Part shown: positions 1-8,670 of the stretch, piece after piece
Numbering within the stretch: the first letter of the stretch is position 1
Layout of the letters: each line of letters opens with the position of its first letter
DNA from: Aliivibrio_A sp016764915
GTDB taxonomy: Bacteria; Pseudomonadota; Gammaproteobacteria; Enterobacterales; Vibrionaceae
Assembly: GCA_965224595.1 (NCBI GenBank)
Contig: OZ245058.1
Coordinates: 558,001 to 622,000 of the forward strand
Reading direction: 5' to 3'
DNA length: 64,000 nt
Translations under genes and position numbers: made by a program
Notes under the pieces: model-generated
Seen by the model: the letters and a program-made list of their open reading frames with translations, nothing else
Told to the model about the DNA's origin: nothing
Databases searched by the model: none

Positions 1-1
1 T

Positions 2-43
2 TCAGACAGTGATAACTTAAGAAAAATTAGGTTGGGCTCATAG
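2..43 (+). CDS. ccmA: CcmA, C-terminal tail only (partial)
   Basis: Only this frame is open from the window edge to a TAG that directly precedes the ccmB ATG. The last residues read ...NLRKIRLGS, which fits the C-terminus of CcmA, the ATPase of the CcmAB exporter-like complex that releases holo-CcmE. The call rests mainly on position and on the usual ccmA-ccmB order, because just 13 codons are visible. Confidence 0.6.
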   Translation, partial: SDSDNLRKIRLGS

Positions 44-712
44 ATGGTAAACGCATTTTATCAAGTTGTTCGTCGAGAGTTACTGATTGCATTTCGTCGC
101 CAAGCTGACGTATTAAACCCGCTTTGGTTTTTCATCATCGTGATCACTCTTTTTCCATTAAGCATCGGTCCTGAGCCAAACTTACTTGCCAGAATTGCCC
201 CAGGTATTATCTGGGTAGCGGCGTTGTTATCGGCGCTACTTTCATTAGAGCGACTGTTTCGTGATGATTTTTCTGATGGTTCATTAGAGCAGATGATGCT
301 GATGCCGAGCCCTTTATCTGTGCTTGTGTTAGCAAAAATCATTGCCCATTGGTTATTAACGGGTCTGCCATTATTGATCATCAGTCCGCTCTTGGCGATT
401 CTATTGTCATTAGATTGGCCAACCTTCAAAGTGATCGTGTTAACGCTACTGCTCGGGACGCCCACACTCAGTTTTCTGGGTGCTATTGGCGTTGGCCTAA
501 CGGTAGGGTTACGTAAAGGCGGTGTATTACTGAGTCTGCTGATATTGCCGTTATATATACCTGTTTTAATTTTTGCAACATCCGCGATAGATGCAGGGAG
601 TTTAGGTATGGCCTACAATGGCCAACTAGCATTGCTCGCTGCTATGTTGATGGGGTCAGCGACATTAACCCCTTTTGCTGTTAGCGCCGCGCTCAGAGTC
701 AGCGTTAACTAA
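44..712 (+). CDS. ccmB: Heme exporter/CcmE-release permease CcmB
   Basis: A 222-residue integral membrane protein with about six hydrophobic segments, the usual CcmB length. CcmB is the permease partner of the ATPase CcmA in the inner membrane. With CcmC and CcmD it frees heme-loaded CcmE for delivery to the CcmF/H lyase. The gene starts right after the presumed ccmA stop and leads the rest of the ccm operon. It has the typical N-terminal FYQVVRRELLIAFR segment and hydrophobic core. The 134-residue reading frame on the opposite strand is a shadow. Confidence 0.95.
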   Translation: MVNAFYQVVRRELLIAFRRQADVLNPLWFFIIVITLFPLSIGPEPNLLARIAPGIIWVAALLSALLSLERLFRDDFSDGSLEQMMLMPSPLSVLVLAKIIAHWLLTGLPLLIISPLLAILLSLDWPTFKVIVLTLLLGTPTLSFLGAIGVGLTVGLRKGGVLLSLLILPLYIPVLIFATSAIDAGSLGMAYNGQLALLAAMLMGSATLTPFAVSAALRVSVN

Positions 713-766
713 CAGCTTAAACCGATTTTATAATTTTATTTTTACACTGAACAAGTGAGAATACTC

Positions 767-1507
767 ATGTGGAAGTGGCTTCATCCTTACGCAAAACCGG
801 AAAAAACCTACAAACTTTGCAGTACGTTACTGCCTTGGTTTGCTGTGACGTCATTGTTGTGCTTAATCCTAGGATCCGTTTGGGGTTTGGCATTTGCCCC
901 TTCTGATTATCAGCAAGGAGATAGCTTTAGGATCATTTATATTCATGTCCCCGCTGCGGCGCTCTCAATGGGGGTTTATCTGTCAATGGCCATCGCTGCA
1001 TTCATCGGGTTAGTTTGGCAGTTAAAACTGTCTGACATGGCAGCAGCAGCAATGGCTCCAATTGGCGCTGTGTTTACCTTTATTGCGCTACTAACTGGTG
1101 CCGTATGGGGAAAACCAATGTGGGGTGCTTGGTGGGTTTGGGATGCTCGATTAACATCTGAGCTGATTCTACTGTTTCTCTATTTGGGTGTGATTGCACT
1201 CTACAGCGCATTTGACGATCAAAAAACAGCAGCAAGAGCGGCAGGCATTCTGGCCATTGTTGGGGTAATAAATCTCCCCATCATTCACTATTCAGTTGAG
1301 TGGTGGAACACCTTGCATCAAGGCGCCACGATCACTAAGTTTGATAAACCTTCAATTGCCCCTGAAATGCTCTGGCCTCTATTAATAAACATGCTTGGTT
1401 TCGGAACCTTTTTTACTACCGTGACTCTTATACGTTTTCGAAATGAAATTTTGCAACGTGAAGGACACAGACCTTGGGTTAGAGACCTTGTGAGGAAAAA
1501 CGGATGA
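767..1507 (+). CDS. ccmC: Heme-handling protein CcmC
   Basis: CcmC loads heme onto CcmE at the periplasmic face of the inner membrane. The protein has six membrane segments and the tryptophan-rich WWD signature (WGAWWVWDARLTSE), with conserved flanking histidines (IHVPAA and IHYSVEWW). I chose the ATG at 767, giving MWKWLHPYAKP, because it matches the family N-terminus. A GTG 12 bases upstream would add only four residues. There is a 54-base gap after ccmB, and the end overlaps ccmD by 4 bases. Confidence 0.96.
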   Translation: MWKWLHPYAKPEKTYKLCSTLLPWFAVTSLLCLILGSVWGLAFAPSDYQQGDSFRIIYIHVPAAALSMGVYLSMAIAAFIGLVWQLKLSDMAAAAMAPIGAVFTFIALLTGAVWGKPMWGAWWVWDARLTSELILLFLYLGVIALYSAFDDQKTAARAAGILAIVGVINLPIIHYSVEWWNTLHQGATITKFDKPSIAPEMLWPLLINMLGFGTFFTTVTLIRFRNEILQREGHRPWVRDLVRKNG

Positions 1508-1716
1508 AGATGCACTTTGAAACTCTAGCTGATTTTTTTGCAATGGGTGGCTATGCAATGTACGTATGGGGTGCTTTTGGCGCAACGGCATTGGCTTTAA
1601 TTTGGATTTTAGTGAGCAGTCTCCTAACTCGAAAACGCCTGTTAAAAGAGATTTCACAAAAAATTGATCGTGAAAAACGCATTCAAGACGCACAAAATTT
1701 GGAGAATACATTATGA
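1504..1716 (+). CDS. ccmD: Heme exporter subunit CcmD
   Basis: A 70-residue protein with one membrane helix (about residues 17-40) followed by a basic, charged tail, which is the CcmD pattern. CcmD stabilises the CcmC-CcmE interaction and helps release holo-CcmE. It overlaps ccmC and ccmE by 4 bases each (ATGA junctions), pointing to translational coupling. The MGGYAMYVWGAFG segment is typical of the family. Confidence 0.92.
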   Translation: MKMHFETLADFFAMGGYAMYVWGAFGATALALIWILVSSLLTRKRLLKEISQKIDREKRIQDAQNLENTL

Positions 1717-2198
1717 ATCCAAGACGCAAAAAACGTTTAGGGTTGATCTTAGCTTTAGTGATTGGTATCAGTTCGACAATTGGTTTGATGCTCTACGCAC
1801 TCAACCAAAATATGGATCTTTTCTATACCCCGACCGAATTGGTTAATGGCAAACCTGACGGCAGTAAACCAGAAGTCGGTCAACGTCTAAGAATTGGAGG
1901 CATGGTTGTCGTAGGCTCAGTTAAACGCGACAGCGATTCATTGCGTATTAGTTTTAAAGTAGAAGATGTTGGTCCTCAAGTTACCGTAACGTATGACGGC
2001 ATCCTTCCTGATCTGTTTCGTGAAGGACAAGGTATTGTTGCACAAGGTGTATTAGTCAATGCCACCACAGTTGAAGCACACGAGGTATTAGCCAAACACG
2101 ATGAAGAGTATATGCCACCTGAAATTGCAGAAGCGCTGAAAAAAACGCATGAGCCACTGCAGTATTCAGATCAACAGACAGAAGGAAGTGTCCAATGA
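1713..2198 (+). CDS. ccmE: Periplasmic heme chaperone CcmE
   Basis: A 161-residue protein with a short basic N-terminus, one membrane anchor (about 8-30) and a periplasmic OB-fold domain. The heme-binding histidine lies in the motif VLAKHDEEYMPPE (His129, with Tyr133 as the expected axial ligand). CcmE binds heme covalently through this histidine and passes it to the CcmF/H lyase. The C-terminal tail is short and acidic. It overlaps both ccmD and ccmF by 4 bases. Confidence 0.96.
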   Translation: MNPRRKKRLGLILALVIGISSTIGLMLYALNQNMDLFYTPTELVNGKPDGSKPEVGQRLRIGGMVVVGSVKRDSDSLRISFKVEDVGPQVTVTYDGILPDLFREGQGIVAQGVLVNATTVEAHEVLAKHDEEYMPPEIAEALKKTHEPLQYSDQQTEGSVQ

Positions 2199-4150
2199 TT
2201 GCTGAATTAGGTCACTTTGCGCTTATTGCCTCATTAGGGCTTGCTATCTTATTAAGCTTTTTCCCTCTATATGGTGCGTATAAAGGGAATGTTGCGATGA
2301 TGCAGAGCGCAAGACCGCTCTCGTGGGGGATGTTCTTATTAATCGCCGTCTCTTTTGTCATTTTAATGTGGTCATTTTACAGCAATGATTTCACCCTTAA
2401 ATATGTTGCCAGTAACTCAAACAGTTTGCTGCCTTGGTACTATCGATTAACCGCAGTGTGGGGCGCGCATGAAGGCTCGTTACTATTGTGGGTGTTGATT
2501 CAAGCTGGTTGGACCGTTGCAGTTGCGAGTTTAAGTCGCGGCATGCCACAAGAGTCTATTGCACGTGTTTTGGCCATTATGGGTTTGATTACGCTCGGAT
2601 TTTTACTGTTTATCATTGTCACATCCAATCCGTTTCTCAGAACATTGCCCGCGTTCCCAATTGATGGACGAGATCTGAACCCATTACTGCAAGATCCAGG
2701 CTTGATATTTCATCCGCCGCTTCTCTATATGGGCTACGTTGGCTTTTCTGTTGCTTTCTCTTTTGCTATCGCCTCGTTAATGTCTGGAAATCTAGATACG
2801 GCATGGGCGCGCTGGTCACGACCTTGGACACTTGCAGCATGGATGTTCCTAACGGTTGGTATCGCACTAGGTTCATGGTGGGCTTATTATGAACTTGGCT
2901 GGGGTGGTTGGTGGTTCTGGGATCCAGTCGAAAACGCATCATTTATGCCTTGGTTGGTTGGTACCGCATTAATTCACTCACTTGCGGTAACTGAAAAACG
3001 GGGCACCTTTAAAGCTTGGACAGTGTTATTAGCCATCAGTGCTTTCTCATTAAGCTTATTGGGCACCTTCTTAGTGCGTTCTGGTATTTTAGTGTCGGTG
3101 CACGCTTTTGCATCTGATCCTGCCAGAGGTATGTTTATTCTTGGCTTCTTAGTCGTGGTTATCGGTGGTTCATTATTACTGTACGCGTTGAGAAGTTCTA
3201 AGGTGAGAACTCGCGGTAATTTCAGTCTGTTTTCACGTGAAAATGCACTGTTAGCAAACAATATTCTGCTGATTACTGCATTGATGGTCGTGTTGATAGG
3301 TACACTATTGCCATTGGTACACAAACAGTTAGGTTTAGGTTCGGTATCGATTGGTGCACCGTTCTTTAATACACTATTTTCATGGTTAATGATCCCATTT
3401 GCTTTCTTATTAGGTATTGGCCCGCTCATTCGTTGGAAACGCGATAAAATTTCCAATATTGCCAACAAAATGAAGATAACGGCAGTGATCACTGTGCCAT
3501 TGAGCGCGGTAATGGTGTTGATGTTATCGACCACTTTCCACTGGATGGCGATGCTAGGTTGGATGATGTCACTATGGATCATCATACTGCACGGTTTTGA
3601 AATTTATGAACGAGCGACGCATCGACATGATCTAGTGACCGGGCTTAAAAAATTAGGTCGCAGCCATTGGGCAATGGTATTAGGACATGTTGGTCTTGCG
3701 GTGACTGTCATTGGTATTGCCATGGTGCAAAACTACAGCATTGAAAAAGATGTACGTTTAGCGCCAGGTGAAAGCATTGTGGTTGAAGGGTATACCTTTA
3801 ATTTTTATGGCTTACGAGATAACGATGGTCCTAACTACGATGGGTATATTGCCGATTTTGAAATTACCAAAGACGGTAAATTTATTAATAATCTGCATGC
3901 CGAGAAGCGTTTTTACACCACCGCGAGATCGATGATGACTGAAGCGGCGATTGACCGTGGTTTCACTCGCGATCTCTATGTCGCAATGGGTGAGCGTCTT
4001 GATGACAATGTCTCTTGGGCGGTTCGTATCTATTACAAACCCTTTATTCGTTGGATCTGGGCTGGTGCTATCTTTATGGCTTTGGCTGCGGCATTAGCAA
4101 TATCGGATAAGCGTTACCGTTTTAGTCGCCGCAATAAACAGGAGGCGTAA
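2195..4150 (+). CDS. ccmF: Cytochrome c heme lyase subunit CcmF
   Basis: A 651-residue polytopic membrane protein, the normal length for CcmF. It carries the WWD heme-handling signature (WGGWWFWDPVENASFMPWL, about residues 236-254) and a large periplasmic loop near the C-terminus. With CcmG and CcmH it attaches heme from CcmE to the CXXCH motif of apocytochromes. The 203-residue frame on the minus strand inside this gene is a codon-use shadow. ccmG starts 2 bases after the stop. Confidence 0.97.
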   Translation: MIAELGHFALIASLGLAILLSFFPLYGAYKGNVAMMQSARPLSWGMFLLIAVSFVILMWSFYSNDFTLKYVASNSNSLLPWYYRLTAVWGAHEGSLLLWVLIQAGWTVAVASLSRGMPQESIARVLAIMGLITLGFLLFIIVTSNPFLRTLPAFPIDGRDLNPLLQDPGLIFHPPLLYMGYVGFSVAFSFAIASLMSGNLDTAWARWSRPWTLAAWMFLTVGIALGSWWAYYELGWGGWWFWDPVENASFMPWLVGTALIHSLAVTEKRGTFKAWTVLLAISAFSLSLLGTFLVRSGILVSVHAFASDPARGMFILGFLVVVIGGSLLLYALRSSKVRTRGNFSLFSRENALLANNILLITALMVVLIGTLLPLVHKQLGLGSVSIGAPFFNTLFSWLMIPFAFLLGIGPLIRWKRDKISNIANKMKITAVITVPLSAVMVLMLSTTFHWMAMLGWMMSLWIIILHGFEIYERATHRHDLVTGLKKLGRSHWAMVLGHVGLAVTVIGIAMVQNYSIEKDVRLAPGESIVVEGYTFNFYGLRDNDGPNYDGYIADFEITKDGKFINNLHAEKRFYTTARSMMTEAAIDRGFTRDLYVAMGERLDDNVSWAVRIYYKPFIRWIWAGAIFMALAAALAISDKRYRFSRRNKQEA

Positions 4151-4152
4151 TC

Positions 4153-4707
4153 ATGAATAAAAGTATTCTTTTTGTACCCTTGATTCTGTTTATCGCTTTG
4201 GTTGCGGTGTTTGGTAATCAGCTTAGTCGAAACTCTGACGGCGATGATCCAACTAAGCTCGAATCAGTATTGATTGGTAAGCCTGTACCAGCGTTTAAAT
4301 TGGAAGATTTAGAACAAGCAGGCAAACTGCATGATCAAGCGATATTTAAAGGTGAGCCGCTGTTATTAAATGTTTGGGCGACGTGGTGTCCTACCTGTTA
4401 TGCAGAGCATCAATACTTAAACACGTTGGCTAAACAAGGCGTAAAGATCATTGGTCTAAACTACAAAGATGAGCGCGATAAAGCGAACGGTTGGTTAAGA
4501 GAGTTAGGCAACCCCTACATGATCAGTCTGTTTGATGGTAATGGTATGTTAGGACTTGATCTGGGTGTGTATGGCGCGCCAGAAACGTTTTTAATCGATG
4601 CAAATGGGGTCATTCAATATCGGCATGTCGGGGATGTGAATGATCGTAATTGGAATGAAGTGCTAAAGCCAATGTATGATGCCATGTTAGCGGAGAACCA
4701 GTCATGA
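4153..4707 (+). CDS. ccmG: Thiol:disulfide oxidoreductase CcmG/DsbE
   Basis: A 184-residue membrane-anchored thioredoxin-like protein. The N-terminal hydrophobic anchor (about 4-22) is followed by a thioredoxin fold with the active site WATWCPTC and the family's acidic strand. It reduces apocytochrome c and/or CcmH cysteines before heme attachment. The GAPETFLIDANG segment contains the conserved cis-proline region. The end overlaps ccmH by 4 bases. Confidence 0.95.
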   Translation: MNKSILFVPLILFIALVAVFGNQLSRNSDGDDPTKLESVLIGKPVPAFKLEDLEQAGKLHDQAIFKGEPLLLNVWATWCPTCYAEHQYLNTLAKQGVKIIGLNYKDERDKANGWLRELGNPYMISLFDGNGMLGLDLGVYGAPETFLIDANGVIQYRHVGDVNDRNWNEVLKPMYDAMLAENQS

Positions 4708-5222
4708 AAAAGATCGCTATCTTAATCATAAGTTGCCTATTCTTCACCGTTACGGCTTATGCCGCCATTGATGTCCATACTTTTGATTCAGTTGAACAAG
4801 AAGAGCAATTCCAATCGCTAAGCAATAAGTTACGTTGCCCTAAATGTCAAAACAACACCATCGCGGATTCTAACGCTGGCTTGGCTCAAGATTTGCGTCA
4901 AAAAGTATATGAGATGACCAAAGAGGGTAAGTCAGAGCAGCAGATCATTGATTACATGGTTGCTCGATATGGCAACTTTGTTACTTACGATCCCCCGATG
5001 ACTTTAGCAACCTCAATCTTGTGGTTTGGCCCGTTAAGTGTTTTGGTTATAGGGGTTGGTTTTATTATTGTTCGCAGCAGAAATAATGCTAAAAAAATCA
5101 AAGAATCAACGTCAGAAGAGTGGGACCAAGATCAGGAGGCACGATTAAAATCGTTACTTTCTGATTCAGATGAGAGTGTGACTACTCAGCAAAATTCAGA
5201 CACTAAGCAGGTGAAAAAATGA
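4704..5222 (+). CDS. ccmH: Cytochrome c maturation protein CcmH
   Basis: A 172-residue protein with a signal peptide (about 1-20), a three-helix periplasmic domain with the redox motif LRCPKCQ, and a C-terminal membrane helix (about 99-122). It holds or reduces the apocytochrome thiols for the heme lyase. This is the short CcmH form; the TPR part found fused in E. coli CcmH is the separate ccmI gene here, which overlaps it by 4 bases. Confidence 0.94.
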   Translation: MKKIAILIISCLFFTVTAYAAIDVHTFDSVEQEEQFQSLSNKLRCPKCQNNTIADSNAGLAQDLRQKVYEMTKEGKSEQQIIDYMVARYGNFVTYDPPMTLATSILWFGPLSVLVIGVGFIIVRSRNNAKKIKESTSEEWDQDQEARLKSLLSDSDESVTTQQNSDTKQVKK

Positions 5223-6439
5223 TGTTATTTTGGGTCTCTACCCTAATTTTAATCGCCATTGGCGCCGTGATTATTATTGTTCCGTTGTGGCAAGCTAAAT
5301 CAACAGATGAAGATGCGCAGCGCGATCAGCTGAACAAAGCATTCTATAAAGATCGTTTGGCCGAGTTAGAAGAGGAGTCATCGGAAGGCTTGGTGAGCAA
5401 TCAAGAGGAGATGATCAAAGAGCTAAAGCAATCACTGCTTGATGATATTCCACAATCTAAATCATCCACCATTACTGATAGCAGCAACGCAAGAGCATTT
5501 ATCGTTCCCGCACTGTTAGTATTTGTTGCCGTTACTTATGCCCTCTATTTTAAGTTTGGTAATTTAGACAAAGTAGAACAGTGGCAAGATGTGGCGCAGC
5601 GACTGCCTGCGTTATCTCAAAAACTCATGGCACCGGAAGGCGTAGAATTAACAGAAAAAGAGATGGTTGAAATCATCTTATCGCTCCGTACTAAACTTCA
5701 TGATCAACCTAATGATGCAATGGGATGGTTACTGCTTGGTCGTATCGGCATGGCAAATCGCGATGCGGAGACGGCGTCAGGAGCCATGGAAAAGGCGTAT
5801 CGATTAGAACCAGGCAATCCGGATATTCAACTTGGTTATGCTCAAGCGATGATGCTGAGCGGCGATGAAGATCAAGCCAATCGAGCGCGTGACATGTTAC
5901 GTGTGGTTGTGTCTAAAGATAGTACTAATCTACGCGCACTGTCACTGCTGGCCTTTGATTCTTTTGAACGTGGAGATTATCGAGGAGCGATTGTGGCTTG
6001 GAGCACAATGAAAAAAGCCATTGGTCCTGATGATAACCGCTATGAGATGTTAAATCGTAGCATTGAAAGAGCACATTCACGAATGAACCCTGAAAAAGTC
6101 GTTGCTGGAAAAAGTGTGACGGTAACGATTGAGTTATCAGACGCTGTGCAGTTGCCTAAACAAGGTGTTGTGATTGTCTCGATACACAGTGCTGATGGTG
6201 CCAGAATGCCGGTTGCCGCCGTTCGATTACCCATTGGTCAATTTCCTTTAACGGTGACTTTGGATGACAGTAACAGCATGATTGCTGAGCGTAAACTCAC
6301 ATCACTGACTGAATTGATGGTACGAACTCGCATTGATCTTGATGGCAATGTATCAACCAAAGCGGGCGATTGGTACGGTGAAAGTGAAGCGGTAGCATTT
6401 GGCGAACCAGTGACGGTATTGATCAACAAACAATACTAA
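5219..6439 (+). CDS. ccmI: Apocytochrome c chaperone CcmI
   Basis: A 406-residue protein with an N-terminal membrane helix, a linker rich in acidic residues, a second hydrophobic segment (about 96-112) and a TPR region (about 160-290), followed by a C-terminal beta-rich domain. CcmI binds the C-terminus of apocytochrome c and presents it to the CcmF/H lyase. It is last in the ccm operon, and no clear terminator follows in the 218-base gap to mlaA. Confidence 0.93.
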   Translation: MMLFWVSTLILIAIGAVIIIVPLWQAKSTDEDAQRDQLNKAFYKDRLAELEEESSEGLVSNQEEMIKELKQSLLDDIPQSKSSTITDSSNARAFIVPALLVFVAVTYALYFKFGNLDKVEQWQDVAQRLPALSQKLMAPEGVELTEKEMVEIILSLRTKLHDQPNDAMGWLLLGRIGMANRDAETASGAMEKAYRLEPGNPDIQLGYAQAMMLSGDEDQANRARDMLRVVVSKDSTNLRALSLLAFDSFERGDYRGAIVAWSTMKKAIGPDDNRYEMLNRSIERAHSRMNPEKVVAGKSVTVTIELSDAVQLPKQGVVIVSIHSADGARMPVAAVRLPIGQFPLTVTLDDSNSMIAERKLTSLTELMVRTRIDLDGNVSTKAGDWYGESEAVAFGEPVTVLINKQY

Positions 6440-6657
6440 CCTTTTACTAGGTGAGTTTAATAACCATTAAAGTTATTCGCATATCACTTTAATATGATGG
6501 GCTGGCAGCGTCGGCCCGTTAATTTCAATGACTTACCGTTATCAGGCCTTATCAGTATGATACTTGATCACTAAACATTGATTTATCGTATGATCTCTCC
6601 CTGTTCCTCGTTATAATTAATTATCATTAGTGTCTGTTTTCGTTTTAGGGATAAAGT

Positions 6658-7467
6658 GTGCAAAAGTGGTTTGGTATCGTTTTGGTACTTGTTATTGGAT
6701 TATCGGGTTGCGCTCAAACTCCTGAAAGTGAGATCTTCTCTGTCACCGCCCCTAAAAATGTCGATTATTCCGTTGTGGATGAAGAGAGTGGACTTGATAG
6801 CGATATTAACGACCCGCTCGAAGGCTTTAACCGCTGGATGTGGGATTTTAACTATGACATATTGGATCCATACGTCGCGAGACCTGTTTCAGTCGGTTAC
6901 GTCACCTACATTCCGTCTCCTGTGCGAAAAGGGGTCTCAAATTTTTTAGCTAATCTTGATGAGCCCTCGAGTATCGTCAATAATTTATTGATGGGCAATG
7001 GTGATAAGGCTCTTATTCACTTTAACCGTTTCTGGATCAACACCTTTTTTGGAATAGTGGGTGTTATTGATATCGCCAGTGCTGCCGAGATCGGCAAGTT
7101 GGATAACAAAGAGTTTGGCGATGCGCTGGGTAATCATGGTGTGGGGCATGGACCGTATGTCATGTTACCGGTTTATGGCCCAGTCACCGTTAGGAATACC
7201 GGTGATTTTGTCGATGGTCTCTATCTACCTCTCTTATACCTAGGTTTCGTACCAAGTGTCGGTAAGTGGTTATTTGAAGGGATGGAGTCTAGGGCTGCAT
7301 TAGTCTCTCAAGAAGTGTTGCTTGACAACTCTCCTGATCCTTATGCATTAACACGCAGCGCCTACCTTCAACGACAAGATTTTAATGCCGAGGTTGATAG
7401 TGATGAGCAAGCCTTAGATGATGAGCTTCTGCTTGAAGACTTTATGGATGAGATAGACGCTGAGTAG
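6658..7467 (+). CDS. mlaA: Outer-membrane lipid asymmetry lipoprotein MlaA (VacJ)
   Basis: A 269-residue lipoprotein. The GTG start gives a signal peptide ending in the lipobox LSGC (Cys18). The MlaA signature NDPLEGFNRWMWDFNYDILDPY and the later GVGHGPYVMLPVYGP segment are present. MlaA sits in the outer membrane with porins and removes misplaced phospholipids from the outer leaflet. An AGGGA Shine-Dalgarno-like run lies just before the GTG. The acidic C-terminal tail (about 240-269) is longer than in E. coli. Next to fadL, as in Escherichia, but with a GGDEF gene between. Confidence 0.95.
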   Translation: MQKWFGIVLVLVIGLSGCAQTPESEIFSVTAPKNVDYSVVDEESGLDSDINDPLEGFNRWMWDFNYDILDPYVARPVSVGYVTYIPSPVRKGVSNFLANLDEPSSIVNNLLMGNGDKALIHFNRFWINTFFGIVGVIDIASAAEIGKLDNKEFGDALGNHGVGHGPYVMLPVYGPVTVRNTGDFVDGLYLPLLYLGFVPSVGKWLFEGMESRAALVSQEVLLDNSPDPYALTRSAYLQRQDFNAEVDSDEQALDDELLLEDFMDEIDAE

Positions 7468-7521
7468 TTGGAAACATTAAATTTATGAATAGCACATTAA
7501 GAATTTTAGCAGCAAGTAACG

Positions 7522-8598
7522 ATGAAACACGCTAACCTTAATGTATCGACTCATGTAGATAACGTCACAGTAGCCAAAATAATGAATAAAGACGATTTTG
7601 AAAAAGCGACGGCTAATTTAAAAAAAGCAGTGCCACTGATGATCAAGCACCGGGTTTCTGCGACGCCAACCAATTATGCTTTATGGTATACCTATGTGGA
7701 TAATGCTATCCCCGCGCTTAACAGCGATATGGATCAAGTGTTGGAGAGTTATGGTTTATGTCCACCTGCTGCGGGTGAGAAGCTTTATAATAATTATGTC
7801 GCCAGTAAAGCGGAAACCAATTTTCGAGAATTACGTGCCAGTGTGGATGTGTTGTTAACTGAGGTGACGAGTTCAATGACAGATACTATTGCCGGTACTG
7901 CTGCATTTACTCAGATGGTCGATAAAAGCTTTGACAGCCTGGCTCGAGTCGAAGACGAAGGGTTGAGCATTGAAGAGGTGATGACGGTAGTTCGTCAATT
8001 AGTCAATGAGTCTCGAGAGATTCGCCACTCGACCAAATTCCTGAATAGCCAATTGAATAACGCCAAGGGTGAGATCACGAACCTGAAAGAGCAGTTGGTC
8101 GAAGTGCAAAAAGATGCGCTGTTTGATAGTTTATCGAGCCTCTATAACCGCCGCGCATTTGACCGAGACATTACCGCGTTGTGCAAAGCGAATCAGCCAA
8201 TGTGTTTAGTGATATTGGATATTGACTATTTTAAGATGTTTAACGATGAGTATGGCCATCTGTTTGGCGATATGGTGATTAAATCGTTAGCACGACGTTT
8301 GCAGTTAAGCTGTCAAGATGGGGTAACGGCATACCGTTATGGTGGTGAAGAGTTCGCTATGATTGTGCCCAATAAATCGCTGCGCATGGCGAGGCAGTTT
8401 GCTGATGGTTTACGCCGCGCGATTGAAAAAATGTCAATCAAAGATCGCCGCAGCAGCAAACAGATAGAGAGCGTTACCGCTTCGTTTGGTGTGGCGGAGT
8501 TCAGCAAAGGCCAGTCATTTAATGCACTGATAGAAAAAGCGGATCAGCAGCTGTATGACGCTAAACGTTTGGGCAGAAACCGGGTGATGCCGCTGTAA
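7522..8598 (+). CDS. GGDEF diguanylate cyclase, soluble
   Basis: A 358-residue protein without membrane segments. Residues about 20-190 form a helical N-terminal region with a conserved-looking TPTNYALWYTYV stretch and a likely coiled coil (about 165-195). The rest is a GGDEF domain with the active-site motif GGEEF and the metal-binding LDIDYFKMFND. The positions where the inhibitory RxxD site normally lies read QDGV, so product feedback through the I-site is probably missing. It follows mlaA by 54 bases with no terminator, so the two are probably cotranscribed. The signal sensed is unknown. Confidence 0.9.
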   Translation: MKHANLNVSTHVDNVTVAKIMNKDDFEKATANLKKAVPLMIKHRVSATPTNYALWYTYVDNAIPALNSDMDQVLESYGLCPPAAGEKLYNNYVASKAETNFRELRASVDVLLTEVTSSMTDTIAGTAAFTQMVDKSFDSLARVEDEGLSIEEVMTVVRQLVNESREIRHSTKFLNSQLNNAKGEITNLKEQLVEVQKDALFDSLSSLYNRRAFDRDITALCKANQPMCLVILDIDYFKMFNDEYGHLFGDMVIKSLARRLQLSCQDGVTAYRYGGEEFAMIVPNKSLRMARQFADGLRRAIEKMSIKDRRSSKQIESVTASFGVAEFSKGQSFNALIEKADQQLYDAKRLGRNRVMPL

Positions 8599-8617
8599 AC
8601 ACCGATTTCATTGCAAT

Positions 8618-8649
8618 AAAAAAGGTTGACCACTTGGTCAACCTTTTTT
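8618..8649. terminator. Bidirectional Rho-independent terminator
   Basis: AAGGTTGACC, a 4-base loop, then GGTCAACCTT, flanked by an A-run on the left and a T-run on the right. It lies between the convergent diguanylate cyclase and fadL genes and should work on both strands. Confidence 0.9.
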
Positions 8650-8670
8650 GTTCTGCCTAGAAACTAGAAA

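Noticed and set aside
61..465. A 134-codon frame opposite ccmB
   Set aside because: Shadow of ccmB, with no recognisable product and no upstream ribosome site.
2974..3585. A 203-codon open frame opposite ccmF
   Set aside because: ccmF is unmistakable on the plus strand, and the antisense product shows no motif or ribosome site.
6480..6530. Possible terminator after ccmI (GGGC...GCCC)
   Set aside because: The stem is only about 4 bp of solid pairs and no T-run follows directly.
7484..7534. 16-codon frame overlapping the cyclase start as an annotated gene
   Set aside because: Too short and without a strong ribosome site. It is kept only as an observation in the findings.
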